From positions 1 through 64,000 of the forward strand of contig JAQXOO010000022.1 of the NCBI GenBank assembly GCA_029099685.1: a stretch of 64,000 nucleotides of DNA. Direction: 5' to 3'. This DNA comes from Clostridia bacterium (GTDB lineage: Bacteria > Bacillota > Clostridia > Oscillospirales > Butyricicoccaceae). Made by a program: the position numbers and the translations under genes. Within the stretch, counting starts at the first letter, position 1. The number at the start of each line of letters is the position of its first letter. Shown here piece by piece: positions 33,815-41,634 of the stretch. The notes below the pieces were generated by a model, which saw only the letters and a list, made by a program, of their open reading frames with translations, did no database searches and had not been told where the DNA came from.

Positions 33815-34401
33815 TGCTTTTGCGGTTGTTTTATGAGTTCTTCAAGGTGGGCCTGTTCGCCATCGGCGGCGGCATGGCCACCTTCCCCTTCCTCACTGAC
33901 CTGGCCGCCAAGACCGGCTGGTACACCCAGGCCCAGCTGGTGGATATGGTGGCCATCGCGGAATCCACCCCCGGCCCCATCGGCGTCAACACCGCCACCT
34001 ATGTGGGCTTTACCGTGGCGGGCATCCCCGGCGCGCTGACGGCCACCATCGGCCTTATCACACCCTCGGTGATTATTATTCTCATCATTGCCCGGGTGCT
34101 GGCCCGGTTCCGGGACAGCAAGCTGGTGCAGAACGTGTTTTACGGCCTGCGGCCGGCCTCCACCGGGCTGATCGCCGCCGCCGGGTTTTCTGTGGTGCTG
34201 CTGGCGCTGACCGGCGCCCAGGTAGACAGCGTTCGGGGGCTGCTGCACTGGCAGGGATCCATCCATTGGCCCGGCATCCTGCTGGCCGCTGTGCTGCTGG
34301 TGCTCACCCGAAAGGTGAAGCAGACCAAAAACCTGCATCCGGTGGTGTTCATCGCCCTTTCGGCTGTGGTGGGCATCGTCTTCCGCTTCGCCGGGGTGTG
34401 A
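33811..34401 (+). CDS. Chromate transporter family protein, second half
   Basis: 196 residues, paralogous to the preceding gene: FYEFFKVGLFAIGGGMATFPFL, then AIAESTPGPIGVNTATYVGF, where the first gene has the matching AIGQCTPGV. It overlaps the first half by ATGA. The two probably form a heterodimeric transporter. Confidence 0.92.
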   Translation: MMLLRLFYEFFKVGLFAIGGGMATFPFLTDLAAKTGWYTQAQLVDMVAIAESTPGPIGVNTATYVGFTVAGIPGALTATIGLITPSVIIILIIARVLARFRDSKLVQNVFYGLRPASTGLIAAAGFSVVLLALTGAQVDSVRGLLHWQGSIHWPGILLAAVLLVLTRKVKQTKNLHPVVFIALSAVVGIVFRFAGV

Positions 34402-34416
34402 TTTCGCAAATTTTGG

Positions 34417-34445
34417 TTTACAAACCCGAGAAATCTTGTTATACT
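34417..34445 (+). promoter_or_regulatory. Promoter of the CofE-like gene
   Basis: TTTACA (34417-34422), 17 bases, TATACT (34440-34445), 54 bases before the start. Confidence 0.7.
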
Positions 34446-34499
34446 GATAAAGCCAAGGCTGTATCTGCCTATTTGTAAAAATTAAGGAGTGTTCTCAAT

Positions 34500-35693
34500 A
34501 TGAGCCGTATGGTCGGTACTGTTTCCCGGGGCATCCGCGCGCCCATCATCCGCAGCGGCGATAATCTGGCCCAGATCGTCACCGATTCCGTGCTGGAGGC
34601 CGCCGCGGAGGACGGCTTTGCCATTCGCGACCGCGACATCGTCGCCATGACCGAGGCCATCGTGGCCCGTGCCCAGGGCAACTATGCCACTGTAGACGAC
34701 ATCGCCTGGGATGTCCGCGCCAAGCTGGGCGGCGGGACGGTGGGCGTCATTTTCCCCATCCTCAGCCGCAACCGCTTCGCCGTCTGCCTGCAGGGCATCG
34801 CCCGGGGCGCCAAAAAGGTGGTGCTGATGCTGAGCTATCCCTCTGACGAGGTGGGCAACCACCTGGTGAGCCTGGACGCGCTGGACGAAAAGGGCGTCAA
34901 CCCCTACAGCGACGTGCTGACCCTGGAGCGGTACAGGGAGCTGTTCGGCTATGAAAAGCATCCCTTCACCGGCGTGGATTATGTGGAATATTACGAAAGC
35001 CTCATCCGGGAGAGCGGCGCCGAGGCGGAGATCATCTGTGCCAACGACTGCCGCGCCATTTTGAACTACACCAAGGATGTGCTGCATTGTGACATTCATA
35101 CCCGCGCCCGCACCGGCCGCCTGCTGAGAGCCGCCGGCGCCCGGCGGGTGTTCGGCCTGGATGAGATCATGACCGCCCCGGTGAACGGCAGCGGCTTCAA
35201 CGCGGACTACGGCCTGCTGGGCTCCAACAAGGCCACCGAGGACCAGGTCAAACTGTTCCCCCGGGACTGCCAGCGGCTGGTGGACGAGATCCAAAAGCGC
35301 CTTCGGGAAAAAACCGGAAAGGCCGTGGAGGTCATGGTCTACGGCGACGGCGCCTTCAAGGACCCGGTGGGCAAGATCTGGGAGCTGGCCGACCCTGTGG
35401 TCTCTCCCGCCTACACCGCCGGGCTGGAAGGCACGCCCAACGAGCTCAAGCTGAAATATCTGGCGGACAACGACTTCGCCCACCTGTCCGGTGACGACCT
35501 GAAGGAAGCCATCAAGGGTGAGATCCAGAAGAAGGACGGCAGCCTGGTGGGACAGATGGCGTCCGAGGGCACCACGCCCCGCCGCCTGACCGACCTGATC
35601 GGCTCCCTGTGCGACCTGACCTCCGGCTCCGGCGACAAGGGCACGCCCATCGTCTTTATCCAGGGTTATTTTGACAACTACACCACCGAATAA
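34500..35693 (+). CDS. CofE-like (coenzyme F420-0:L-glutamate ligase family) protein
   Basis: 397-residue protein resembling the F420-0:gamma-glutamyl ligase fold. It has GTVSRGIRAPIIRSGDNLAQIV, then DRDIVAMTEAIVARAQGNY (CofE has a similar DxVVV/ESIVA(R)xEG stretch) and VYGDGAFKDPVG near the C-terminus, but is longer than archaeal CofE (about 250 residues). Similar proteins are common in Clostridia with no F420 pathway, so the natural substrate is unknown. AAGGAG precedes the ATG. No other F420 gene is seen in this window. Confidence 0.75.
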   Translation: MSRMVGTVSRGIRAPIIRSGDNLAQIVTDSVLEAAAEDGFAIRDRDIVAMTEAIVARAQGNYATVDDIAWDVRAKLGGGTVGVIFPILSRNRFAVCLQGIARGAKKVVLMLSYPSDEVGNHLVSLDALDEKGVNPYSDVLTLERYRELFGYEKHPFTGVDYVEYYESLIRESGAEAEIICANDCRAILNYTKDVLHCDIHTRARTGRLLRAAGARRVFGLDEIMTAPVNGSGFNADYGLLGSNKATEDQVKLFPRDCQRLVDEIQKRLREKTGKAVEVMVYGDGAFKDPVGKIWELADPVVSPAYTAGLEGTPNELKLKYLADNDFAHLSGDDLKEAIKGEIQKKDGSLVGQMASEGTTPRRLTDLIGSLCDLTSGSGDKGTPIVFIQGYFDNYTTE

Positions 35694-35710
35694 CTGAGGC
35701 AAGATCAAAG

Positions 35711-35780
35711 CCGCCTGCGAAAGCAGGCGGTGTTCATAAGGCAGTTAACAGCCACCGTAGTTTGAACCGCGGTGGCTGTT
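35711..35780 (+). terminator. Two hairpins after the CofE-like gene
   Basis: CCGCCTGC-GAAA-GCAGGCGG (35711-35730) is followed by AACAGCCACC (35747-35756) pairing with GGTGGCTGTT (35771-35780) and CTTGT. The second is the likelier terminator. Confidence 0.65.
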
Positions 35781-35781
35781 C

Positions 35782-35810
35782 TTGTATTCTATTCCGTTAT
35801 GTGATAATAT
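35782..35810 (+). promoter_or_regulatory. Promoter of the NUDIX gene
   Basis: TTGTAT (35782-35787), 17 bases, TAATAT (35805-35810). Confidence 0.6.
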
Positions 35811-35858
35811 GGAAGCGAACAGCCCTGCAAAATCGGAATTTGTTGGAGGTAAAGGTGC

Positions 35859-36341
35859 ATGGAAACTTGGGATGCCTATGATAAAGATTTTAATAAGGTT
35901 CATAATGCAACATTGATAAGAGGAGAAGCAATCCCAGAGGGGCTATTCCATTTGGTTTGCGATATTATTGTGAAACATACGGATGGAAGCTATTTACTAA
36001 TGCAACGAGATAGACGTAAGCAGTTTGGTGGCATGTGGGAAGCCACAGCGGGAGGTTCAGCATTACAGAACGAGTCTCCTTTAGATTGTGCAATCAGAGA
36101 ACTCCAAGAGGAAACGGGGATTCAGTCTGATAACTTAGTCGAATTAGGACGAGTGAGAAGTAATGACACAATTTATGTAGAGTTTTTGTGCGTTACGAAC
36201 TGTAATAAAGACTGTATTACCTTGCAGGATGGAGAAACCATTGCATATAAGTGGGTAAGCAGAAGTGAATTAGTCTCTTTGAATAAGAATGAATTAGTGA
36301 CCGAACGTATGCAGAAATTTATAGAAGAATTACAGCTATAA
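35859..36341 (+). CDS. NUDIX hydrolase, AT-rich and probably transferred
   Basis: 160-residue NUDIX enzyme that would hydrolyse a nucleoside-diphosphate-linked compound. The NUDIX box is complete: GGSALQNESPLDCAIRELQEETGI gives G-x5-E-x7-REL-x-EE-x-GI, with the metal-binding glutamates present. The substrate cannot be told. Its codon use (AAT, TTA, AGA, GAA) and roughly 40% GC are very unlike the GC-rich neighbours, a sign of recent transfer. It has GGAGG nine bases before the ATG, its own promoter, and hairpins on both sides. Confidence 0.9.
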   Translation: METWDAYDKDFNKVHNATLIRGEAIPEGLFHLVCDIIVKHTDGSYLLMQRDRRKQFGGMWEATAGGSALQNESPLDCAIRELQEETGIQSDNLVELGRVRSNDTIYVEFLCVTNCNKDCITLQDGETIAYKWVSRSELVSLNKNELVTERMQKFIEELQL

Positions 36342-36628
36342 CTTCCAATTTTTCGAACTGATACAAGGGTGCACTTCTATACGGGTATTCCCGTATGTGC
36401 GCTCTGCGAGACCGAACACCCTGGACACCCGAATGCCCGGGGTGTTTTGCGGCACTGCGTTCCGAACAAGAGACGGTATCCCTTGCGCCGCTTTGCGGCT
36501 ATCTTTTTACGGCGAAAGGCGTGACCACAAATTGGTCACGCCTTTCGCGTATCTTACTGTTTTGCAAACCATGCCCGAAAGCAGGCGGCTTTTTTGCGTC
36601 TGAATTTGGGGAGCGGAGGCGCGGACGG
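36342..36628. other. Intergenic hairpin cluster between NUDIX gene and kbl
   Basis: No gene is seen. Three hairpins are: ATACGGG/CCCGTAT (36379-36396), which can extend to GCAC/GTGC; ACACCC with GGGTGT followed by TTTT around 36425-36447, a possible plus-strand terminator; and a perfect 15-bp stem at 36512-36548 (GCGAAAGGCGTGACC and its complement), a likely bidirectional block between the convergent NUDIX gene and kbl. Confidence 0.6.
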
Positions 36629-37816
36629 TTACAGCCCCATCTCCTGCTTGACTTCACCGAAGCACTTGATGGCAAAGTCCAGGTCCTCCTTGGTGTGGCC
36701 GGCGGAGATCTGGGTGCGGATGCGGTCCTTGCCCTTAGGCACCACGGGGTAGCAGAAGGCCACCACGTAAACGCCCTTGTCCAGCATCCGTCTGGCGAAC
36801 TCGTGGGCCACCTTGGGGTCATACAGCATCACGGGGACGATGGGGTGCTCGCCGGGCAGCAGGTCAAAGCCCAGCTTTTCCATGCCCGCCCGGAAATAGG
36901 CGGCGTTTTCGTGTACCTTGTCCCGCAGGGCGGTGCTTTCCTCCAGCAGGTCGATGGTGCGGAGGGTGGCGGCACAGATGGCGGGGGCCAGGGTGTTGGA
37001 GAACAGATAGGGACGGCTGCGCTGGCGCAGCAGCTCCACGATGGGCTTCCGCGCCGCGGTATAGCCGCCGGAAGCGCCGCCCATGGCCTTGCCGAAGGTG
37101 CCGGTGATGATGTCCACCCGGCCCATCACGCCGCAGTATTCGGCGGTGCCCCGGCCGTGCTCGCCCATAAAGCCCACCGCGTGGCTGTCATCCACCATGG
37201 TCAGGGCGTCATACTCGTCGGCCAGGTCGCAGATGGACTTCAGGTCGGCGATGTAGCCGTCCATGGAGAACACGCCGTCGGTGGCGATGAGGATCTTTTT
37301 GCAGCCGGAGGCGCGGGCGTCCTCCAGCTGGGCCCGAAGGTCGGCCATATCGTTGTTTTTGTAGCGGTAGCGCTTGGCCTTGCAAAGGCGCACGCCGTCG
37401 ATGATGGAGGCGTGGTTCAGCTCGTCGGAGATGACGGCGTCCTCTGCCCCCAGCAGCGTCTCAAACAGGCCGCCGTTGGCGTCAAAGCAGGAGGAATAAA
37501 GGATGGCGTCGTCAGTACCGGCAAAAGCGGCGATCCGGCGCTCCAGCTCCTTGTGGATCTGCTGGGTGCCGCAGATGAAGCGGACGGAGGACAGGCCGAA
37601 GCCCCACCGGTCATAGCTCTCCTTTGCGGCGGCGATGAGCTGTGCGTTGTTGGAAAGGCCCAGATAGTTGTTGGCGCACATATTCACCACGCCGTCTTTT
37701 TGGGTGGTGTCGATGCGGGAACGCTGGGGGGTGGTGATGATGCGTTCTTCCCGCCAGGTACCGGCCTCGCGGATGGCGGCCAGCTCCTGCTCAAAGGCCT
37801 GAAGTGCTGTTTTCAT
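36629..37816 (-). CDS. kbl: Glycine C-acetyltransferase (2-amino-3-ketobutyrate CoA ligase)
   Basis: 395-residue PLP enzyme that splits 2-amino-3-ketobutyrate with CoA into glycine and acetyl-CoA. It has the alpha-oxoamine synthase pattern: NNYLGLSNN near the N-terminus, [19 protein letters not shown], and the PLP lysine in [21 protein letters not shown] precedes the ATG and overlaps the tdh stop. It acts after tdh, forming a threonine-to-glycine route. Confidence 0.96.
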   Translation of the reverse strand: MKTALQAFEQELAAIREAGTWREERIITTPQRSRIDTTQKDGVVNMCANNYLGLSNNAQLIAAAKESYDRWGFGLSSVRFICGTQQIHKELERRIAAFAGTDDAILYSSCFDANGGLFETLLGAEDAVISDELNHASIIDGVRLCKAKRYRYKNNDMADLRAQLEDARASGCKKILIATDGVFSMDGYIADLKSICDLADEYDALTMVDDSHAVGFMGEHGRGTAEYCGVMGRVDIITGTFGKAMGGASGGYTAARKPIVELLRQRSRPYLFSNTLAPAICAATLRTIDLLEESTALRDKVHENAAYFRAGMEKLGFDLLPGEHPIVPVMLYDPKVAHEFARRMLDKGVYVVAFCYPVVPKGKDRIRTQISAGHTKEDLDFAIKCFGEVKQEMGL

Positions 37817-37828
37817 AAGTATGCCTCC

Positions 37829-38866
37829 TTATTTCTTGGTCCAGTCCAGGACCACCTTGCCGGACTTGCCGCTGTTCATGGCGGCAAAGCCCTGCTCGAA
37901 CTCGGTGTAGTGGAACCGGTGGGTGATCACCGGGGTCAGGTCCAGGCCGCCCTGGACCATATAGCTCATCTGGTGCCAGTTGTCCATCTTGCGGCCGTAG
38001 ATGCCCTGCAGGGTCAGACCCTTGCAGATGACGTCGTTCATGTCCACTTCGATGGGCTTGTTGCCCAGACCCAGCAGAGAGATCTTTCCACCGTTGCGCA
38101 TGACGGAGCACATCTGGCGGAAGGCGGCGCCGTTGCCGCTCATCTCCAGGCCGATGTCAAAGCCCTCCACCAGCTTCTGCTGGCGCATCACCTCCAGCAG
38201 GTCCTCCCGGGCGGTGTTGACGGCGGCGTCCACGCCCATTTTGCGGGCCAGGTCCAGCCGGTAGTCGTTGATGTCGGTGATGATGACCCTTCTGGCGCCG
38301 GCGTATTTGCAGATGCCCGCGGCGATGATGCCAATGGGGCCCGCGCCGGTGATGAGCACATCCTCGCCCACCAGGTCCCACATCAGGGCGGTGTGGGTGG
38401 CGTTGCCGAAGGCGTCAAAGAACGCAACCACATCCTCGGGCAGGCTCTCGTCGATGATGATGACATTGGAGGCGGGGATGCAGACATATTCAGCAAAGGC
38501 GCCGTCCCGGTCCACGCCCACGCTGCTGGTGTTTTTGCACCACTGGATGTTGCCGGTGTGGCAGTTGCGGCAGTGGCCGCAGGTGATGTGGCCTTCGCCG
38601 GAGACCCGCTGTCCCACGTGCAGGCCGGTGACGCCGGCGCCCAGCTGGGCGATCTCGCCCACGTACTCGTGACCGATGGTCATGGGAGCCTTGATGTGCA
38701 GCCGGGCCCAGGGGTCCCAGTTATAGATATGTACGTCCGTGCCGCAGATAGCCGTTTTGTGCACCTTGATGAGCACCTCGCCGGGGCCGGGGACAGGGAC
38801 GGGCACCTGCCGCAGCTCCAGGCCGGGGCCGGGGGCGGGTTTTACGATCGCGTCCATCATTTGCAT
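37829..38866 (-). CDS. tdh: L-threonine 3-dehydrogenase
   Basis: 345-residue zinc alcohol-dehydrogenase-type enzyme oxidising threonine to 2-amino-3-ketobutyrate with NAD. The catalytic zinc site is KTAICGTDVHIYNWDPWA and GHEYVGE, and the structural zinc site has four cysteines in CGHCRNCHTGNIQWC. The Rossmann loop GAGPIGIIAAG is present. ATG at 38866 lies eight bases after GGAGG; an ATG at 38881 overlaps that site. Operon tdh-kbl. Confidence 0.96.
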   Translation of the reverse strand: MQMMDAIVKPAPGPGLELRQVPVPVPGPGEVLIKVHKTAICGTDVHIYNWDPWARLHIKAPMTIGHEYVGEIAQLGAGVTGLHVGQRVSGEGHITCGHCRNCHTGNIQWCKNTSSVGVDRDGAFAEYVCIPASNVIIIDESLPEDVVAFFDAFGNATHTALMWDLVGEDVLITGAGPIGIIAAGICKYAGARRVIITDINDYRLDLARKMGVDAAVNTAREDLLEVMRQQKLVEGFDIGLEMSGNGAAFRQMCSVMRNGGKISLLGLGNKPIEVDMNDVICKGLTLQGIYGRKMDNWHQMSYMVQGGLDLTPVITHRFHYTEFEQGFAAMNSGKSGKVVLDWTKK

Positions 38867-38931
38867 ACATTTGTCCTCCATTCAGAGACATATTCGAGAT
38901 AAAACCACGAAAGTGTGCGTATTCTAAGGAC

Positions 38932-38960
38932 AATATAGCGCCAAGCGCCCCGTTTGTCAA
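38932..38960 (-). promoter_or_regulatory. Promoter of tdh-kbl
   Basis: On the minus strand TTGACA (38955-38960), 17 bases, TATATT (38932-38937). Confidence 0.85.
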
Positions 38961-38961
38961 G

Positions 38962-38990
38962 AAAAAAGGATGGCTGTGCCATCCTTTTTT
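38962..38990. terminator. Terminator of the DUF1540 gene
   Basis: AAAAAAGGATGGC pairs perfectly with GCCATCCTTTTTT around TGT. It lies after the DUF1540 gene and adjoins the tdh -35 box. Confidence 0.93.
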
Positions 38991-39002
38991 GTCTGTTGGG
39001 AG

Positions 39003-39332
39003 TTACAGGGTCTTTTTGGAGTCAAAGGTGCTGCACTGGGTCTCGCGGCAGGTGCAGGCACTGGAGCCGCTGATGTCCACGCTGGCGGCGGCGCATTTGT
39101 AATCCTTATTATAGGAGCAGTTGACCACATCACAGTCGATGTCGGTCTCAGGCTCGGCGGAGGTGGCGCGGGAGGTCACGTTGCTGTAGCTTTCGCCCCG
39201 CTGGGTGAAGCTGTTGCAGCAGGTGTCGCTTTTGGTGTCGGCGGTGGCGCCGTCCACCTTGATCTCCTCGCGGATGCACAGGTCGTTCTGGTTGTTGGAG
39301 CAATTGCGGGCGTTGCATCTCAGATAGCTCAT
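39003..39332 (-). CDS. Two-copy DUF1540 cysteine-rich protein
   Basis: 109 residues with two DUF1540 repeats. Each has the pattern C-x4-C-x-(Y/N)N-x4-C followed by I/V-x-V-x-G and a CxTF end: first LRCNARNCSNNQNDLCIREEI and CNSF, then IDCDVVNCSYNKDYKCAAASV and CSTF. The family is small, common in Clostridia, probably metal-binding, and of unknown role. AAAGGAAG precedes the ATG. Confidence 0.88.
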   Translation of the reverse strand: MSYLRCNARNCSNNQNDLCIREEIKVDGATADTKSDTCCNSFTQRGESYSNVTSRATSAEPETDIDCDVVNCSYNKDYKCAAASVDISGSSACTCRETQCSTFDSKKTL

Positions 39333-39517
39333 GATTCAAAGACTTCCTTTCTGATTGATCTCAGCAGCGGTAAACCGATACGGCTGTTTTCTGCGTTATC
39401 CTTTCCCCAAAAGCGCAAATTATGCGTTTATGGCGAAAAAATGCGTTCATAGACAGAAAAACCAAAAAACGCACGGTTATTTCGGCATTTTCACGAGGGA
39501 TTCCATGCAAATTGCCC

Positions 39518-39583
39518 TTGCATTTTTGGGAATCACTGACTATAATAAAAGCACAAGGTGGAGATTTGTGGGGGAAGTGTCCC
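39518..39583 (+). promoter_or_regulatory. dcw cluster promoter with candidate MraZ boxes
   Basis: The promoter is TTGCAT (39518-39523), 17 bases, TATAAT (39541-39546). Just downstream TGGAG (39559-39563) and TGGGG (39569-39573) are spaced ten bases apart, one helical turn. This resembles the tandem TGGG-type boxes through which MraZ represses its own operon; a GTCCC follows at the same spacing. MraZ binding is inferred. Confidence 0.65.
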
Positions 39584-39629
39584 TATTTGGATCATTTTGT
39601 GGTGATTTTTTGAGAGAGGAGGAGACCGG

Positions 39630-40040
39630 ATGCGCGGAGAGTATCAGCACAATATCGATGCCAAGGGCCGTCTGATCTTCCCCATCAAGCTGCGGGAGGC
39701 CCTGGGCGAGCATTTCGTCATCTTCAAGGGCCTGGACAACTGCATCAACGTCTACTCTCAGGAAAAATGGGCCGCCTTTGAACAGCAGCTGGCCGCGCTG
39801 CCCTCCAAGGCGCGGAAGGTCCAGCGCTTTTTCTCCGCCAACTTTGAGTGTGAGCCCGACGCCCAGGGCCGCATCCTCATCCCCCAGACCCTGCGGGAAT
39901 ACGCGGGACTGCGCAAGGACGTGACGGTCATCGGCATGATTGACCACGTGGAGATCTGGGACAGCGCCGCCTGGAAGGCCTACAACGACTCCACCGACAC
40001 CGAGGATGTGGCCGCCATGATGGATATGCTGGGGGTCTGA
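39630..40040 (+). CDS. mraZ: Transcriptional regulator MraZ
   Basis: 136-residue AbrB-like DNA-binding protein with two SpoVT-AbrB repeats: EYQHNIDAKGRLIFPIKLREAL and FECEPDAQGRILIPQTLREYAG. It heads the dcw cluster and typically represses it. The start follows GAGAGGAGGAG. rsmH begins two bases after its stop. Confidence 0.96.
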   Translation: MRGEYQHNIDAKGRLIFPIKLREALGEHFVIFKGLDNCINVYSQEKWAAFEQQLAALPSKARKVQRFFSANFECEPDAQGRILIPQTLREYAGLRKDVTVIGMIDHVEIWDSAAWKAYNDSTDTEDVAAMMDMLGV

Positions 40041-40041
40041 T

Positions 40042-40977
40042 ATGGAGTTCGCCCACGTTTCTGTTCTGCCCCGGGAATGCATGGAGGGCCTGCGCATCCG
40101 GCCCGACGGCATTTATGTGGATGCCACCACCGGCGGCGGGGGGCACTCCCTCCGCATCGCGGAGCAGCTGTCTGAGCAGGGCCGCCTGATCTGCTTTGAC
40201 CGTGACCGGGAGGCGCTGGCCGCCGCGGCGGTCCGGTTGGAGGAGCACCTGCACAAGGTCACCTTCGTCCAGAGCAATTTTGAATATCTGAAGGAAAAGC
40301 TGGCAGAGCTGGACATCGCCGGCGTGGACGGCGTCCTGTTCGACCTGGGGGTGTCCTCCTATCAGCTGGACAACCCGGAGCGGGGCTTTTCCTATATGCA
40401 TGACGCGCCGCTGGACATGCGCATGGACCAGACCCAGCCCTACAGCGCCTGGGATGTGGTCAACGGAGAATCCTTTGAGGAGCTGCGCCGCATCCTCAGC
40501 CTGTACGGCGAGGAGCGTTTCGCCGGCAGGATCGCCTCCGCCATCGTAAAGAGGCGGGAACAGGCTCCCATCGGCACCACCCTGGAACTGGTGGACGTTA
40601 TCAAAAGCGCCATGCCCGCCGCCGCGAAAAAGGAAAAACAGCACCCCGCCAAGCGCAGCTTCCAGGGCATCCGCATTCAGGTCAACGGAGAGCTCCGGGC
40701 GGTGGAGACCGCCGTGGCCGACGCGCTGGACTGCCTGAACCCCGGCGGGCGGTGCGCGGTCATCAGCTTCCATTCGCTGGAGGACCGCATCGTCAAGCAT
40801 ATTTTCATAGACGCCGCAAAGGGGTGCACCTGCCCCAAGTCCTTTCCGGTCTGCGTCTGCGGCAAGCAGCCCAAGGTGAAGATCCTCACCAAAAACGCCC
40901 TGGTGGCCGGCGAGGCCGAGCAGGCGGAAAATCCCCGGGCACGCTCCGCAAAGCTGCGGGTGGCCGAGAAACTGTAA
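40042..40977 (+). CDS. rsmH: 16S rRNA (cytosine1402-N4)-methyltransferase
   Basis: 311-residue SAM-dependent enzyme (MraW). It opens HVSVLPRECMEGLRI, the SAM-binding loop is DATTGGGGHS, and FDLGVSSYQLDNPERGFSYM and CAVISFHSLEDRIVKH are the family signatures. Second gene of the dcw cluster, with the RBS inside the mraZ end. Confidence 0.97.
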   Translation: MEFAHVSVLPRECMEGLRIRPDGIYVDATTGGGGHSLRIAEQLSEQGRLICFDRDREALAAAAVRLEEHLHKVTFVQSNFEYLKEKLAELDIAGVDGVLFDLGVSSYQLDNPERGFSYMHDAPLDMRMDQTQPYSAWDVVNGESFEELRRILSLYGEERFAGRIASAIVKRREQAPIGTTLELVDVIKSAMPAAAKKEKQHPAKRSFQGIRIQVNGELRAVETAVADALDCLNPGGRCAVISFHSLEDRIVKHIFIDAAKGCTCPKSFPVCVCGKQPKVKILTKNALVAGEAEQAENPRARSAKLRVAEKL

Positions 40978-41004
40978 GCACCGATTCTGGCAAGGAGGAA
41001 CAAC

Positions 41005-41514
41005 ATGAGCCGTTACAATGACAGCAGCGCCGTCAAGCTGGAGCGCTTCCCGGTGGAACGGGTACAGGGTCAGGAGGACCAGCAGCTGGAGGTTTTGGAG
41101 AACCGGCGTACCGGCCGGGCCAGACCCGCCGCGGTGCCTTACGGAAAATACGCCGTCATTCTGGCCTGCGTGTTCGCGGTGGCGCTGGGCATTGTGGCCA
41201 GCTATATGCGCCTGGCGGCCGTCAATCTGGAAAACGCCAGGCTGCGCCAGCAGATCACAGAGCTGAAAAGCGATGAAAACGCCCTCAACGCCAAAAAGGA
41301 GCAGCTTTACAACCTGGCCTATGTGGAGGATTACGCCCGGAACGTGCTGGGCATGGTCAAGATGGACAAGAGCCAGGTCCATTATGTGGAGATGGACAGC
41401 GGAGACCGGATGGTGCTGGCCGAGGCGTCTGTGTCCGGCGGCGGAGAACAGGGCGCCAGCCTGCTGGACCGGCTGGCAAAGACCTTCAGCACCGTGCTGG
41501 AATATCTCAATTGA
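41005..41514 (+). CDS. ftsL: FtsL-like cell division protein
   Basis: 169-residue bitopic membrane protein. It has a cytoplasmic N-terminus to about residue 48, one helix (YAVILACVFAVALGIVASYM), then a leucine-zipper-like coiled coil (RLAAVNLENARLRQQITELKSDENALNAKKEQL). The end of the repeat, YARNVLGMVKMDKSQVHYVEM, fits the FtsL/DivIC superfamily. Its position after rsmH and before a division PBP supports FtsL. Confidence 0.85.
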   Translation: MSRYNDSSAVKLERFPVERVQGQEDQQLEVLENRRTGRARPAAVPYGKYAVILACVFAVALGIVASYMRLAAVNLENARLRQQITELKSDENALNAKKEQLYNLAYVEDYARNVLGMVKMDKSQVHYVEMDSGDRMVLAEASVSGGGEQGASLLDRLAKTFSTVLEYLN

Positions 41515-41547
41515 CCGGCGGATATAGTTTGAGAGAAGAAGGAAAAG

Positions 41548-41577
41548 GGAGTAAGGCGCATATGCGTGCCTTGCTCC
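41548..41577 (+). repeat. Hairpin between ftsL and the PBP gene
   Basis: GGAGTAAGGC pairs with GCCTTGCTCC around the palindrome GCATATGC, followed by GTTTTC. It could attenuate transcription into the PBP gene; no proper U tract is present. Confidence 0.5.
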
Positions 41578-41634
41578 GTTTTCGCACTTATCCCCCGCGG
41601 CATTTTTCCGCATTTTACCTGAAAAGGAGCCAAT

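Noticed and set aside
36395..38902. 835-residue plus-strand frame opposite tdh-kbl
   Set aside because: Shadow frame; tdh and kbl carry all catalytic motifs on the other strand.
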